Positions 47,067 through 58,655 of a stretch of 64,000 bases of DNA are shown here, piece after piece. The stretch comes from Aquibacillus saliphilus. GTDB lineage: Bacteria > Bacillota > Bacilli > Bacillales > Amphibacillaceae. The stretch spans positions 1 to 64,000 of the forward strand of contig NZ_JAIZAP010000011.1 in assembly GCF_020404745.1 (NCBI RefSeq). Direction: 5' to 3'. The notes under the pieces were generated by a model that was given only the letters and a program-made list of their open reading frames with translations, ran no database searches and was not told the DNA's origin. Position 1 is the stretch's first letter; every line of letters starts with the position of its first letter. Position numbers and translations under genes: made by a program.

Positions 47067-48395
47067 CTATTTTATTTCTCGAACTACAATTCGAGATCCT
47101 TCCGTTTTAACAATTTTAAGCTCAACATTTGCTTGAATAAAAGATCCCTCTGAAACCACATCAAGTCGTTCTTCATCAAAAATAGCCGTTCCAGCAGGTC
47201 TTAGCGGAGTTACCGACTTTCCTTCTAAGCCAATCAAGTCAAGACGATTTACTGATGATACATAGCCCTTTTCAGTCGACGTTGAGTCTTGAAGAATAAG
47301 GTGTCTAAAAATTCCTTTATTCAAGCCTATTCTCCTAAATAAAATTGCAGAAACGATAATCGATAAAAGAAGAGCAATACCAACACTCATTGCCATCTGT
47401 CCAATATCGTTACCGGAAAGTAGTAAAGAGCCTATTACTGCCCCAATTCCGACTATACCTAGGATTCCTCCTGGTACAAATATCTCAGCCACAATTGCTA
47501 TTAGTCCTAATACTAACAAAATAACTGCTTCGTAGCCAGCAAGTCCTGCAACAATGTGCCCATAGAAAAACAGTACTAAGGACAATAAACCTATTGAACC
47601 TGGAATACCAAATCCTGGTGAATACAGTTCAACAATTAATCCAATACTAGCCATTGATAACAAGATAGGAACAACAACCGGGTTTGTTAAGAAACGTGCA
47701 ATCTCCTCAGAAATTGTAGTTTCCATTTCTACAATAGTTGCCTTATCCAATTCCAGCTCGTTTAATAATTCAGTCCGGTGATTGACAATTGCCTCTGCAT
47801 AGCCTATTTCAACTGCAGAATTTGGATCAAGTGTTAAAAATTCACCTTCAGGCGCCCCGTATTCAGGCATATCAATATCAGGATCTGACATAGCTAATGC
47901 ATAAATGGGGTCTCTACCTTTTGACTCTGCTGCACTTTTCATAGAAGCAAACCATGCAGACTGCGCCTTCATATCTGCCGCATTTCCATCTCCCGTAATT
48001 ACTCCACTAGCCCCCATCGTTGCTTGAGGCTTCATAAAAATATTGTCCGTATTTAGAGCAATATAAGAACCTGCAGATAGTGCTCGGTTAGTGACAAATG
48101 AAGTAGTCGTAATATCTAAATCCTGCAGTATTTCAGCAATATTTCCAGCCGCATCCACTCTGCCACCAGGTGTGTTAATTTCAAAAATAATATGGTCAGC
48201 ATTTTCTGTTGTAGCTTCGTTGGTCGTTCTTCTTAAAAACGCTTCTAATCCTCTTTCAACTTCTTTTTCAATTGGAATAACATAAACTAATTTCCCTTCC
48301 CCAGTCTCTTCTGCCTCTGAGGTCCCAGGCTGGATTGAAAGAAGAGATATAATACCAATTAACGCTACTAAAAGAGCAAAATATTTTTTATTCAC
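47067..48395 (-). CDS. yqeZ: NfeD-family membrane serine protease-like protein (YqeZ)
   Basis: A 442-residue long-type NfeD: signal peptide (about residues 1-25), a ClpP-like domain with INTPGGRVDAAGNIAE (about 70) and NRALSAGSYIALNTD (about 105) carrying the likely catalytic Ser, the GASGVITGDG loop, then about five membrane helices (about 240-365) and an OB-fold end. It is the partner of FloA. The start GTG has AAAGGAGGAT. A sigma-W-type promoter lies 30 bp upstream. Confidence 0.94.
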   Translation of the reverse strand: MNKKYFALLVALIGIISLLSIQPGTSEAEETGEGKLVYVIPIEKEVERGLEAFLRRTTNEATTENADHIIFEINTPGGRVDAAGNIAEILQDLDITTTSFVTNRALSAGSYIALNTDNIFMKPQATMGASGVITGDGNAADMKAQSAWFASMKSAAESKGRDPIYALAMSDPDIDMPEYGAPEGEFLTLDPNSAVEIGYAEAIVNHRTELLNELELDKATIVEMETTISEEIARFLTNPVVVPILLSMASIGLIVELYSPGFGIPGSIGLLSLVLFFYGHIVAGLAGYEAVILLVLGLIAIVAEIFVPGGILGIVGIGAVIGSLLLSGNDIGQMAMSVGIALLLSIIVSAILFRRIGLNKGIFRHLILQDSTSTEKGYVSSVNRLDLIGLEGKSVTPLRPAGTAIFDEERLDVVSEGSFIQANVELKIVKTEGSRIVVREIK

Positions 48396-48421
48396 TACTA
48401 TCCTCCTTTCACAATAGTTTA

Positions 48422-48450
48422 TATACGTATAAACTGTTTAGCAGGTTTCA
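48422..48450 (-). promoter_or_regulatory. Sigma-W-type promoter of yqeZ-floA-yqfB
   Basis: TGAAAC (48445-48450) and CGTATA (48422-48427) on the minus strand, 17 bp apart. This matches the sigma-W consensus TGAAAC-N16/17-CGTA, and the B. subtilis yqeZ operon is a known sigma-W target. Confidence 0.85.
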
Positions 48451-48635
48451 TAATGATTAAAATTCCCAATATTAATAAATAAATCCGGAATTTTCTCGTA
48501 TGTATTGATGTAGTAAACTAATAAACTTAGGAAGCAAAACTTTAAAATAAGACAGAAGGTAAACCTCTTTAATACGTATTCATTGCTCATTTTACTAGTT
48601 AATCGACTAAGAAAAGACCTGTAACAAAATAAATA

Positions 48636-48663
48636 ATCCCTTGTCACACATGTGACAAGGGAT
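48636..48663 (-). terminator. Terminator of rpsU-yqeY
   Basis: A 13-bp perfect stem (ATCCCTTGTCACA / TGTGACAAGGGAT) with a 2-nt spacer and TTATTTATTTTG after it. The rest of 48396-48736 holds only the sigma-W promoter and AT-rich sequence. Confidence 0.85.
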
Positions 48664-48736
48664 CCTCTTGTTATTAACATATATTAACTCATTATATGTT
48701 AATAATATAATAGATTTTAGTCATTTAGTATAGGGT

Positions 48737-49183
48737 TTAAGACAAATGTTTCAGTACTAACTGATTTACTTTTGAGCCGTCTGCTTTTCCTTTTACTTTA
48801 GGCATTAGAGCGCTCATTACTTTACCCATATCTTTTTTAGATGACACATCTACTTCTTTAATTGTTTCTAAAACAATTTCTTCAAGCTCTTCTTGAGAAA
48901 GCTGCTTTGGCATATATGCTTGTAAAACTTTTATCTCATCATCAAGTTTCTCTACAAGATCATTGCGTCCAGCTTCTTTAAATTCATGGAGGGAATCTTT
49001 TCGCTGTTTTAACTCTCGAGTCAAAACAGTGAGTTCTTCTTCTTCAGATAATTCGTCCTTACCCAGTTTTATAGCATCATTCTGTAAAGATGCTTTAACC
49101 ATGCGAATGACATTTAAGGTTTGTTTATCCTTATTCCTCATCGCTTGCTTCATATCCCGGTTTAGACGTTCAACTAATGACAT
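48737..49183 (-). CDS. yqeY: GatB/YqeY domain protein
   Basis: A 148-residue helical protein with the YqeY signature: [27 protein letters not shown], and [17 protein letters not shown] near the end. It resembles the C-terminal domain of GatB that contacts tRNA; its exact role is unknown. The start ATG follows AGAGGGTG. It is 22 nt after rpsU, as in many Firmicutes. Confidence 0.96.
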   Translation of the reverse strand: MSLVERLNRDMKQAMRNKDKQTLNVIRMVKASLQNDAIKLGKDELSEEEELTVLTRELKQRKDSLHEFKEAGRNDLVEKLDDEIKVLQAYMPKQLSQEELEEIVLETIKEVDVSSKKDMGKVMSALMPKVKGKADGSKVNQLVLKHLS

Positions 49184-49204
49184 TATACCTTACACCCTCT
49201 TCAA

Positions 49205-49378
49205 TTACTTACGCTTTCTAGCCGCCTCAGATTTCTTCTTACGGCGCACACTTGGTTTTTCATAAAATTCTTTCTTACGATAGTCAGCCAATGTACCAGA
49301 TTTAGATACACTGCGTTTAAAGCGACGAAGAGCATCTTCAAGAGACTCGTTTTTACGAACGCGAGTTGTGTTTGACAT
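49205..49378 (-). CDS. rpsU: 30S ribosomal protein S21
   Basis: A 57-residue, very basic protein ([20 protein letters not shown] ... ending [11 protein letters not shown]) of the small subunit, helping mRNA pairing at the anti-Shine-Dalgarno site. I begin it at the ATG at 49378, which has GGAGGGAGGG upstream. Cotranscribed with yqeY. Confidence 0.98.
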   Translation of the reverse strand: MSNTTRVRKNESLEDALRRFKRSVSKSGTLADYRKKEFYEKPSVRRKKKSEAARKRK

Positions 49379-49582
49379 GCTAATTTCCCTCCCTCCGAAG
49401 CATACAACAAGATTGTAACGACATATGTAATAGTACATATGCCTCCGTACAATTATAATATAATGATTTTTATTGGTCAACTTTTTTCGATATCAATTTT
49501 TCAAAAAAATTATTCCATTGTTAATCTCCTAAATAATCATGTTTGTCATCCTTGTCCATATAATGGTATAGAGGTGAACAAC

Positions 49583-50518
49583 GTGGCAGATTTACTATCA
49601 TTAGCGGCAGTATTTATTATGCTGTTCTTTTTAGGAATGAGTATTTTGAGAGTTGGGTTATATCAACTCTCATATCAAAAGATGGAAATTTTACTTACTA
49701 AATTTACCAAAAATATTTATTTAGGTGTTTTTACTGGTACTGTAACTACAGCCGTTTTACAAAGTAGCTCCTTAATAATGGTTTTAACAATTGGATTTGT
49801 TAGTATTGGTTTTTTAACGTTCAAACAATCGCTAGGTATTATTCTTGGTGCTAATATTGGAACAACAATGACAGGCGAACTAATGACATTATCCTTTATT
49901 CCGGAAATTACTTTTGTTGTTATTGGTGCATTTATGCTTTTCATTAACAATCGAGTAGTGTTCGGTGCAGGCGCTATCTTATTTGGCCTTGGTACAATTT
50001 TTGTTTCATTAGAAGGATTTGAGTCATTATCACTTTACATTAATCAAATGCCTATCCTGTCCCAGACTATCATTTATACATCAACACAACCTGAGTTTGG
50101 AGCACTATTAGGTACTGTTATTAGTGCGATCATTCAGTCATCAAGCGCCACAATTGGTATTACTATGAGTTTCTTAAACGAAGGTATATTGCACTTAGCA
50201 CCTTCGATTGCCATCGTGTTAGGTGCCAATATTGGTACATGCTTCACTTCATTATTAGCAATGGTTGGTTCAAAAAAAGAAGCAAAATTAGTTGGTATGG
50301 CACATATTTGGTTTAACATCATAGGTGTACTTCTATTTTTGCCTTTTTTAGGGTGGTTATCACAGATTGCGGAGTTACTTTCGTCTGATCCAAAGCAACA
50401 ATTAGCTCATATCTCTGTCTTGTTTAATATTGCCACTGTATTGTTATTCTTACCTTTCATCAATTTATTTGAATCCTTCATCAGAAGGTTACATAGTACA
50501 GACAGGAGAGAAAGTTGA
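49583..50518 (+). CDS. yqeW: Na/Pi cotransporter family protein, YqeW-like
   Basis: A protein of about 311 residues with two inverted membrane repeats marked LQSSSLIMVL (about residue 50) and IQSSSATIGI (about 185), plus GANIGTT/GANIGTC motifs. It lacks the PhoU tail of the larger paralogue at 16826-18466. Length and position beside rpsU match B. subtilis yqeW. I start it at the GTG at 49583, which has GAGGTGAAC upstream; the in-frame extension to 49439 is AT-rich leader. Direction of transport is unknown. Confidence 0.88.
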   Translation: MADLLSLAAVFIMLFFLGMSILRVGLYQLSYQKMEILLTKFTKNIYLGVFTGTVTTAVLQSSSLIMVLTIGFVSIGFLTFKQSLGIILGANIGTTMTGELMTLSFIPEITFVVIGAFMLFINNRVVFGAGAILFGLGTIFVSLEGFESLSLYINQMPILSQTIIYTSTQPEFGALLGTVISAIIQSSSATIGITMSFLNEGILHLAPSIAIVLGANIGTCFTSLLAMVGSKKEAKLVGMAHIWFNIIGVLLFLPFLGWLSQIAELLSSDPKQQLAHISVLFNIATVLLFLPFINLFESFIRRLHSTDRRES

Positions 50519-50585
50519 ATACTATTTGTGGTCAAATAAACTAGTTAGGGTAGTTACTATTAGCTAAAGCATTATTGATAATACA

Positions 50586-50622
50586 AATGGAACACCTTCA
50601 CTGCTAGAGAAGGTGTTCCATT
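50586..50622. terminator. Bidirectional terminator between yqeW and deoC
   Basis: A 14-bp perfect stem (AATGGAACACCTTC / GAAGGTGTTCCATT) with a 9-nt loop. Confidence 0.88.
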
Positions 50623-50629
50623 TCGCTCA

Positions 50630-51301
50630 TTAATAATCCGAAGTTCCTGATTCTCCTGCAATAATTTGAACCCCTGCACTTGCACCAATTCGAGTAGCGC
50701 CCGCTTTGATCATTGCATCTGTTGCCTGTCGATCCCGTACTCCTCCAGAAGCTTTCACTCCCATTTCAGGACCTACTGTCTTTCTCATTAACGCAATATC
50801 TTCAATGGTTGCTCCTCCACCAGAAAAACCCGTAGAGGTTTTGACATAATCCGCGCCTACTTTTTTGGCAAGCTCACAAGCTTTAACTTTTTCAGCATCT
50901 GTTAAAAGAGATGTCTCAATAATAACCTTAGTTAGCGCCTTTTTCTTGGCAGCCTTAACAACAGCTTTAATATCTTCTTCAACAGTATCGTAGTCATTTG
51001 ATTTTAAAGCCCCAACATTAATGACCATATCTACTTCAGTTGCACCATTTCTAATTGCATTTTCAGTCTCAAACACTTTCGTTTCTGTAGTTGTGGAACC
51101 TAATGGGAAACCAATAACAGTACAAACTTTAACCTCGGTATCCTTTAAACGCTCATAACAATAACTCACCCAATACGGATTTACACAAACAGAAGCAAAT
51201 CCGCTTTCCCTAGCCTCTGCAATTATTATATCGATTTTTTCTTTGTCAGTATCTGGTTTTAATTGGGTGTGATCAATCATTTTCGCTAATTCTTTACTCA
51301 T
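50630..51301 (-). CDS. deoC: Deoxyribose-phosphate aldolase
   Basis: A 223-residue TIM-barrel class I aldolase that splits deoxyribose 5-phosphate to glyceraldehyde 3-phosphate and acetaldehyde. The Schiff-base lysine is in [15 protein letters not shown]; the proton-relay Asp and Lys are in EVDMVINVG and [10 protein letters not shown]. The ATG at 51301 has GGAAGGAAGTG. It stands alone here, away from other nucleoside-salvage genes. Confidence 0.96.
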   Translation of the reverse strand: MSKELAKMIDHTQLKPDTDKEKIDIIIAEARESGFASVCVNPYWVSYCYERLKDTEVKVCTVIGFPLGSTTTETKVFETENAIRNGATEVDMVINVGALKSNDYDTVEEDIKAVVKAAKKKALTKVIIETSLLTDAEKVKACELAKKVGADYVKTSTGFSGGGATIEDIALMRKTVGPEMGVKASGGVRDRQATDAMIKAGATRIGASAGVQIIAGESGTSDY

Positions 51302-51398
51302 AGTGAACACTTCCTTCCATGTTTACAATATGTACATGAACTCATGATAGCATGTTGCATTTAAATCAACAAATTCATCTTTATTTTGAACTTAAATA

Positions 51399-51418
51399 AA
51401 CCCAGCATAAGCTGGGTC
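51399..51418 (-). terminator. Terminator of the heat-shock operon after mtaB
   Basis: ACCCAGC / GCTGGGT with a 4-nt loop, followed by TTATTTAAG. It touches the mtaB stop codon. Confidence 0.75.
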
Positions 51419-52770
51419 TATGATAAAAGCTCTATTCTATTATTGGTATTATCTTCGTCCATTATACGAACAAATTGTCCTTCATTATATGGGTAGCCTG
51501 CTAGTGTTATCTTCACTCGTACAATTTTCCCAATTAAGTCCTCTGAACCTTGAAATTTAACTTTCAAATAATTATCCGTATAACCTATTAATAGATTTTC
51601 ATCGTCATTAGAGTGTTCTTCAGGTATAACCTCAAGCACTTCTCCTTCAAATGAAGAAGCATACTCCTTCGCTTGCTGGTCAGATAGTTCGATTAACTTG
51701 TGAACTCGATCATTTTTCAGGTTAACATCCACTTGATCTTGCATTCGTGCAGCAGGTGTACCAGTCCGTTTAGAGAAAGGAAAAACATGAAGTTCTGAGT
51801 ACCCTATTTCTCTGATAAAATTGTAAGTTTCCATAAACTCTTCATCTGTCTCTCCAGGAAACCCAACAATTACATCTGATGTGATTGCGAGGCGCGGTAA
51901 TGCCAGTTTAATTTTATCTACCTTTTCTTTATAAAATTCCGGAGAATATTTACGTCTCATGCGTTCCAAAACAGATTTCGATCCAGACTGCAGCGGGATA
52001 TGCAAATGACGTACAATTTTCTCGGATTGATTTAAGACCTCAATTACTTCATCAGTAATCTGACTAGCTTCAATAGAAGAGATACGTATTCGCTTCAATC
52101 CATTAACTTTTGTTTCTAATTCTCTTAGAAGATGAGCAAAATTATAATCTTTCAAATCTTCGCCATATCCTGCTGTATGAATACCCGTTAGCACTATTTC
52201 TTTATAACCTGCATCTACTAACTGTTGCGCCTGCGTTAATACATGTACGGGCTCTCTAGACCTTAGTAGTCCACGTGACCATGGAATAATGCAGAAAGTA
52301 CAGAAATTATTACACCCCTCTTGAATCTTCAAAGAAGCGCGTGTTCTATCCGTAAATGCAGGTACATCCATTTCTTCAAATACGCGATTTTTCATAATAT
52401 TGGAGACACCATTAATTGGCAAACGATCTTTTTTGTGTTCTTCTATGTATTCAATCATTTTACCGCGATTTTGTGTTCCTACGACTACATCAACTCCAGG
52501 AATTTCCATGACTTCCCCTGGTGATGTTTGAGCATAACATCCTGTAACACAGACTACCGCTTCTGGATTTTTTCTTATCGCACGTCGAATCACTTGTCTA
52601 CTCTTTTTGTCTCCAGTGTTCGTTACAGTACAAGTATTAATAACATAGACATCAGATTGACGATCAAATTCTACTCGTTCGTAGCCTTCAGCCTTGAATT
52701 TTTGCCAAATTCCTTCTGTCTCGTAATGGTTTACTTTACAGCCTAATGTATGAAAAGCAACAGTTGTCAT
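51418..52770 (-). CDS. mtaB: tRNA (N6-threonylcarbamoyladenosine(37)-C2)-methylthiotransferase MtaB
   Basis: A 450-residue radical-SAM enzyme that converts t6A37 to ms2t6A in tRNAs. It has the N-terminal cluster cysteines (LGCKVN, NTCTVT, VTGCYAQ), the radical-SAM motif CNNFCTFCIIP (about residue 148) and a C-terminal TRAM domain. I start it at the ATG at 52770, which follows GAGGTG at 6 nt, just after the rsmE stop. It is the last gene of the dnaK operon, in the order of B. subtilis yqeT-yqeU-yqeV. Confidence 0.95.
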   Translation of the reverse strand: MTTVAFHTLGCKVNHYETEGIWQKFKAEGYERVEFDRQSDVYVINTCTVTNTGDKKSRQVIRRAIRKNPEAVVCVTGCYAQTSPGEVMEIPGVDVVVGTQNRGKMIEYIEEHKKDRLPINGVSNIMKNRVFEEMDVPAFTDRTRASLKIQEGCNNFCTFCIIPWSRGLLRSREPVHVLTQAQQLVDAGYKEIVLTGIHTAGYGEDLKDYNFAHLLRELETKVNGLKRIRISSIEASQITDEVIEVLNQSEKIVRHLHIPLQSGSKSVLERMRRKYSPEFYKEKVDKIKLALPRLAITSDVIVGFPGETDEEFMETYNFIREIGYSELHVFPFSKRTGTPAARMQDQVDVNLKNDRVHKLIELSDQQAKEYASSFEGEVLEVIPEEHSNDDENLLIGYTDNYLKVKFQGSEDLIGKIVRVKITLAGYPYNEGQFVRIMDEDNTNNRIELLS

Positions 52771-52775
52771 TTTCA

Positions 52776-53531
52776 TCACCTCAATTCTTCAAAATGATAA
52801 GAAATACTCGCTAACAAATATAAAGAAGCTGTTTCCGTCCGCAGAATTCTAGGACCTAGTCTTACAGAATGAAAGCCTGCTTGTTTAAGTGCATTAACTT
52901 CCTCTATTGTATATCCGCCTTCAGGTCCTATACAAGCTATCACCTTATGGTTTATTTGTATCTGATTAAGTACATCACTAAGTTTCTGAAAATTATCTGA
53001 ACGAGCTTCTTCTTCATAGGCAAATAGCTTCACGTCATAATTTTGACTGTCCTCTAACAATTGTTTAAAACTATAAATTGATTCAACTGTTGGAATAAAG
53101 CTACGATGGGATTGTTCACTTGCTTCTTTAACTATTTTTTTAAATCTGTCTAATTTCTTTACTATTTTCTTTTGATCCCATTTTACTACTGATCGATCTG
53201 CTTGAAAAGGAATAAAAGCTGATGCTCCAAGTTCTGTTCCCTTTTGTAAAATAAGATCCAGTTTATCACTCTTAGGAAGTCCTTGAGCTATCGTTACATG
53301 TACAGGTAATTCGACTTTCTCATCACGCCACTCAACTACATTTGCAATCACAAAATCGCTTGATACCTGTTCAATCGTACACGTTGCTGACCTTCCATCA
53401 AGGTGATTGCAAATAATTTCGTCTCCCTTATCCATTCGCATGACACGAGTGATATGGTGAACATCATTACCAGTGATTGTAACCACATCATCAGTTGACC
53501 AATTTGATTCAGAAACAAAATAACGTTGCAA
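52776..53531 (-). CDS. rsmE: 16S rRNA (uracil(1498)-N3)-methyltransferase RsmE
   Basis: A 251-residue SPOUT-fold methyltransferase acting on U1498 of 16S rRNA. It has an N-terminal PUA-like part (QRYF ... DVHHITRVMRMDKGDEI) and the knotted SAM site with CIGPEGGYTIEEV and LGPRILRTETA. Homologues begin at the equivalent of the TTG at 53531, which has AGGTG at 7 nt; an in-frame GTG at 53540 is less likely. It follows prmA by 21 nt. Confidence 0.95.
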   Translation of the reverse strand: MQRYFVSESNWSTDDVVTITGNDVHHITRVMRMDKGDEIICNHLDGRSATCTIEQVSSDFVIANVVEWRDEKVELPVHVTIAQGLPKSDKLDLILQKGTELGASAFIPFQADRSVVKWDQKKIVKKLDRFKKIVKEASEQSHRSFIPTVESIYSFKQLLEDSQNYDVKLFAYEEEARSDNFQKLSDVLNQIQINHKVIACIGPEGGYTIEEVNALKQAGFHSVRLGPRILRTETASLYLLASISYHFEELR

Positions 53532-53552
53532 AAGGAGCACCTGCTTTCCTCA

Positions 53553-54488
53553 CTATTTCTTCGCGATAATTGCTATCCAGTCTTCCATTTGGTTTACTTC
53601 CACAATCTCAAATCCTGCATTAATAAGTGCATCTTTCACTTGCTGTTTTTTCCCCTGAATAATTCCAGATGTAATAAATAAGCCACCGGGCTTCAAACAA
53701 TCATAGGCAGTCTTCTCAAATTGCATAATAATCTCCGCCAAGATGTTGGATACAATCACATCAGCTTGTTGATTCACATTATCAAGTAGACTATTCTGCT
53801 TAGCGTGTATTTTGTTATCAACTTTATTTAACTTTGCATTCGAGATTGTACTTTCCACTGCTATTTCGTCTAGGTCAAAAGCATAAACTTCTTTCGCACC
53901 TAGTAGAGCAGAAGCTATGCTTAAAACGCCAGAACCAGAACCTACATCGATAATTGTTTGATCCTTACTAATAAATCGTTCTAGAGCTTGAATACTTAAG
54001 ACGGTCGTTGGGTGTGTACCTGTACCAAATGCCATCCCTGGATCAAGTTCTATGATAATTTCATCACTAGAAACAGGCTTATACTCCTCCCAAGTTGGGG
54101 TGATTGTTACTTTTTCTGAAATTTTAACTGGCTTATAATATTTTTTCCAAGCTGTTGCCCAATCTTCCTCATTAATTTCATTTAATGTTAATTGATTGGT
54201 ACCAAGGTCAATATCATATAATAGTAAGTTGTTAACAGCCTGTTTGATCTCATCAACTGATTCAGCTAAAAAACTATTGGCAGGTAAATATGCTTTTACA
54301 AAGACACCTTCCTCTGGATAATCATTAGGATTCAAATCATAAATTTCTCCATAAAAAGACTCTCGTTCCTTGACCAAATCACTTGGATCTTCAATCACAA
54401 CCCCACTCGCTCCAGCTTCATGTAGGATGTTCGAAATCGGCTCAATTGCTTCATTGGTCGTATGGATACACAACTCAGACCACTTCAA
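53553..54488 (-). CDS. prmA: Ribosomal protein L11 methyltransferase PrmA
   Basis: A 311-residue SAM-dependent enzyme that trimethylates L11. The N-terminal L11-binding domain is followed by the methyltransferase domain: [14 protein letters not shown] (about residue 163), [14 protein letters not shown] and VSNILAEII. Homologues start at the equivalent of the TTG at 54488 ([10 protein letters not shown]), preceded by GAGTGAT; I prefer it to the upstream GTG. It lies 104 bp after dnaJ. Confidence 0.95.
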   Translation of the reverse strand: MKWSELCIHTTNEAIEPISNILHEAGASGVVIEDPSDLVKERESFYGEIYDLNPNDYPEEGVFVKAYLPANSFLAESVDEIKQAVNNLLLYDIDLGTNQLTLNEINEEDWATAWKKYYKPVKISEKVTITPTWEEYKPVSSDEIIIELDPGMAFGTGTHPTTVLSIQALERFISKDQTIIDVGSGSGVLSIASALLGAKEVYAFDLDEIAVESTISNAKLNKVDNKIHAKQNSLLDNVNQQADVIVSNILAEIIMQFEKTAYDCLKPGGLFITSGIIQGKKQQVKDALINAGFEIVEVNQMEDWIAIIAKK

Positions 54489-54591
54489 AATGATCACTCA
54501 TTTCATCAGTTATTTTCCTATATTAAAACAGCAATCCAAAATTAACCTTAATCACTTATAGAGTAAGTGTTTATCGGACTTAGAGTTTCTA

Positions 54592-55713
54592 TTACCCTTT
54601 AAAGGCTCTTTTCACACGTTGAAAGAAAGTATCTTCTTGTTCGTCTGCAGGCTGTTTTCCACTGATATCATTAAATTCACGCAACAGTTCTTTTTGTCTA
54701 TCTGACAAGTTCGTTGGAGTTATCACTCTTATTTTGACATGTTGATCACCTTGTCCATAGCCCCGTACATTAGGCGCACCTTTACCTTTTAGGCGGAAGG
54801 TTTTACCTGTTTGCGTTCCTGCTGGTATCTTCAATTTCACTCGACCATGTACTGTCGGGATTTCAACTTCATCTCCTAAACCGGCTTGAGTGAATGTAAC
54901 AGGCATTTCACAGAAAATATGATCTCCTTCGCGCTGATAAAACTCATGTGACCGAATTTGCACAACAACATACAAGTCACCTGCTGGTCCACCGTTCACA
55001 CCAGGTTCACCTTGACCAGGCATTCTTATTTGTTGTCCTTCGTCAATTCCAGCTGGAATATCAATATGGATTTTCTTACGTTTTTTAACCTTACCTGCTC
55101 CACCGCACGTATTACATTTGTCTGGAATAATTTTTCCTGAACCTTGACAATGATGACATACTCGTTTGTTTACAACTCTGCCAAACGGTGTATTCTGTTC
55201 CATGTTTAATTGACCAGATCCATTACAATGTGTACATGTTTTTGGCTGGGTTCCTGGTTTTGCACCCGAACCATCACATGTTTCACAAGTTTCCTCTTTC
55301 GGTATTTCTATATCCGTCTCTTTTCCGAAAATAGCTTCTTCAAAATTTAATGTCATTGTGTACTGTAAGTCAGCGCCTTGTCTTGGGGCGTTAGGATCAC
55401 GACGTCTTCCTCCACCACCAAAGAACATGTCAAATATGTCACCAAAGCCACCCATATCTTCAGCTCCACCAAAGCCACCAAACCCTTGACTTTGAGGACC
55501 TGCATGACCAAATTGGTCATACTGCGCACGTTTTTGTTCATCACCAAGCACTTCATAAGCTTCCTTAGCTTCTTTAAATTTATCGGCAGCATCATCTTCT
55601 TTATTAACATCTGGATGATATTTTCTAGCTAATTTCCGATATGCTTTTTTCATTTCATCTTTTGATGCATCCTTAGAGACACCAAGTATTTCATAATAGT
55701 CTCGTTTACTCAC
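54592..55713 (-). CDS. dnaJ: Co-chaperone DnaJ
   Basis: A 373-residue Hsp40. It has a J domain with HPD ([14 protein letters not shown], about residues 25-38), a Gly/Phe-rich linker with GFGGFGG, four zinc repeats ([32 protein letters not shown]) and the C-terminal client domain. The start is GTG with GGGAGAGTG upstream. A terminator lies between dnaK and dnaJ, so dnaJ is probably read at a lower level. Confidence 0.98.
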   Translation of the reverse strand: MSKRDYYEILGVSKDASKDEMKKAYRKLARKYHPDVNKEDDAADKFKEAKEAYEVLGDEQKRAQYDQFGHAGPQSQGFGGFGGAEDMGGFGDIFDMFFGGGGRRRDPNAPRQGADLQYTMTLNFEEAIFGKETDIEIPKEETCETCDGSGAKPGTQPKTCTHCNGSGQLNMEQNTPFGRVVNKRVCHHCQGSGKIIPDKCNTCGGAGKVKKRKKIHIDIPAGIDEGQQIRMPGQGEPGVNGGPAGDLYVVVQIRSHEFYQREGDHIFCEMPVTFTQAGLGDEVEIPTVHGRVKLKIPAGTQTGKTFRLKGKGAPNVRGYGQGDQHVKIRVITPTNLSDRQKELLREFNDISGKQPADEQEDTFFQRVKRAFKG

Positions 55714-55893
55714 TTGAAATCACTCTCCCGACTCTCTTATTGCATAAGCATAGAGTTTATATTAACATTTATCACATTTATTGAGCAAATGTTAATAATT
55801 TTGTTATTTAGTTCACTCTAAGCATTCTGCTACACTGAAATCTACTTTTGTCTTTTGCTTTATACACTCTTTTCACAGATTATCTTGGTCATT

Positions 55894-55934
55894 AAAAAAG
55901 CCAAAGCCAAGAAGATCCTGACTTTGACTTTTTT
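55894..55934 (-). terminator. Terminator between dnaK and dnaJ
   Basis: GTCAAAGTCAGG pairs with TTTGGCTTTGGC-type bases including G-U pairs, and the minus strand ends in TTTTTT. It likely lets only part of the transcription reach dnaJ and later genes. Confidence 0.75.
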
Positions 55935-56001
55935 AAATCTTTATTTATCTATATGCAGGTTAGCTACTTAGTTTAAAATAACTCATTGTTCCTACATCAA
56001 T

Positions 56002-57867
<1,866 letters not shown>

Positions 57868-57896
57868 TTATTTCCTCCCTTACTAACTATGTATTT

Positions 57897-58460
57897 TTAT
57901 TGATTTACTTTTACCATTGCCGGACGAATTACCCGGTCATTTAATTTGTAACCTTTTTGTAGTTCTTCTACAACAACATTAGATTCGTACTGATCGTCTT
58001 CTACCTGCATAACTGCTTGATGTACTTGCGGATCAAATACTTCTCCTTCTGTTTTAACTACCTCAATACCTTCTTTTTCTAAGGCAGCTGTTAATTGGCG
58101 ATATACCATCTTAACTCCTTCTATAAAACTTGCAGTAGATTCGTCTTTCACCTCTGTGTTTAGAGCTCTTTCAAAGTTATCTACAACAGGAAGAAGTTCA
58201 GTTGCTAGCGATTGCGACTTATATTTACGGTCCGCTTCTTTTTCTCTTTGTGTACGTTTGCGGAAATTATCGAATTCAGCTTGCACCCTTAACATTCGTT
58301 GATATACCTCTTCTTTTTCTTGTTTTACTGATTCCAATTCTGAATTAACTGTATCAATTACTTCTGCTTCTTCTGTTTCTTCTGTTTCTTCCCTATTTTC
58401 ATCAACCAATTCTTGTTCCTCAATAATCTCTTGGTCCTTTACTTGTTCCTTTTTGTCCAT
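57897..58460 (-). CDS. grpE: Nucleotide exchange factor GrpE
   Basis: A 187-residue exchange factor for DnaK. The first 45 residues are acidic (many Glu), followed by a long coiled coil (about 45-100, with QAEFDNFRKRTQREKE) and the beta domain ending VIRPAMVKVNQ. The ATG at 58460 has AGGAGGTGA at 5 nt. Confidence 0.97.
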   Translation of the reverse strand: MDKKEQVKDQEIIEEQELVDENREETEETEEAEVIDTVNSELESVKQEKEEVYQRMLRVQAEFDNFRKRTQREKEADRKYKSQSLATELLPVVDNFERALNTEVKDESTASFIEGVKMVYRQLTAALEKEGIEVVKTEGEVFDPQVHQAVMQVEDDQYESNVVVEELQKGYKLNDRVIRPAMVKVNQ

Positions 58461-58607
58461 GATGGTCACCTCCTAAAATATCCGTTATTCAAACCATTGT
58501 TGAATATATCATGATTAGTAATTAAAATAAATTAATTCAATTTTTCATTACGTCTAAATAAATAGAAATTGACTACACTTAGTATATCCAAATCGAAAAA
58601 AGAAGGC

Positions 58608-58624
58608 GTGGGAATGTTTCCCAC
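58608..58624 (-). other. Hairpin between hrcA and grpE
   Basis: GTGGGAA / TTCCCAC with a 3-nt loop, then GCCTTCTTTTTTC. In B. subtilis the message is processed between hrcA and grpE; this hairpin may protect the grpE-dnaK part or partly terminate hrcA. The role is inferred. Confidence 0.55.
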
Positions 58625-58655
58625 CATCCAACATCTATACCCCAAACCAGCTATT

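Noticed and set aside
48438-48680. Possible 80-residue ORF on the minus strand upstream of yqeZ
   Set aside because: It runs through the rpsU-yqeY terminator hairpin and the sigma-W promoter and has no ribosome site; better explained as leader sequence.
49439-49582. Upstream extension of yqeW by 48 residues
   Set aside because: The region is AT-rich leader overlapping the rpsU promoter side, and homologues start at the GTG with GAGGTGAAC at 49583.
58527-58571. TCAATTTTTCATTA ... GAAATTGACTA, resembling the ends of repeat family A
   Set aside because: Only the short AT-rich ends match and the interior is missing, so chance is a sufficient explanation.
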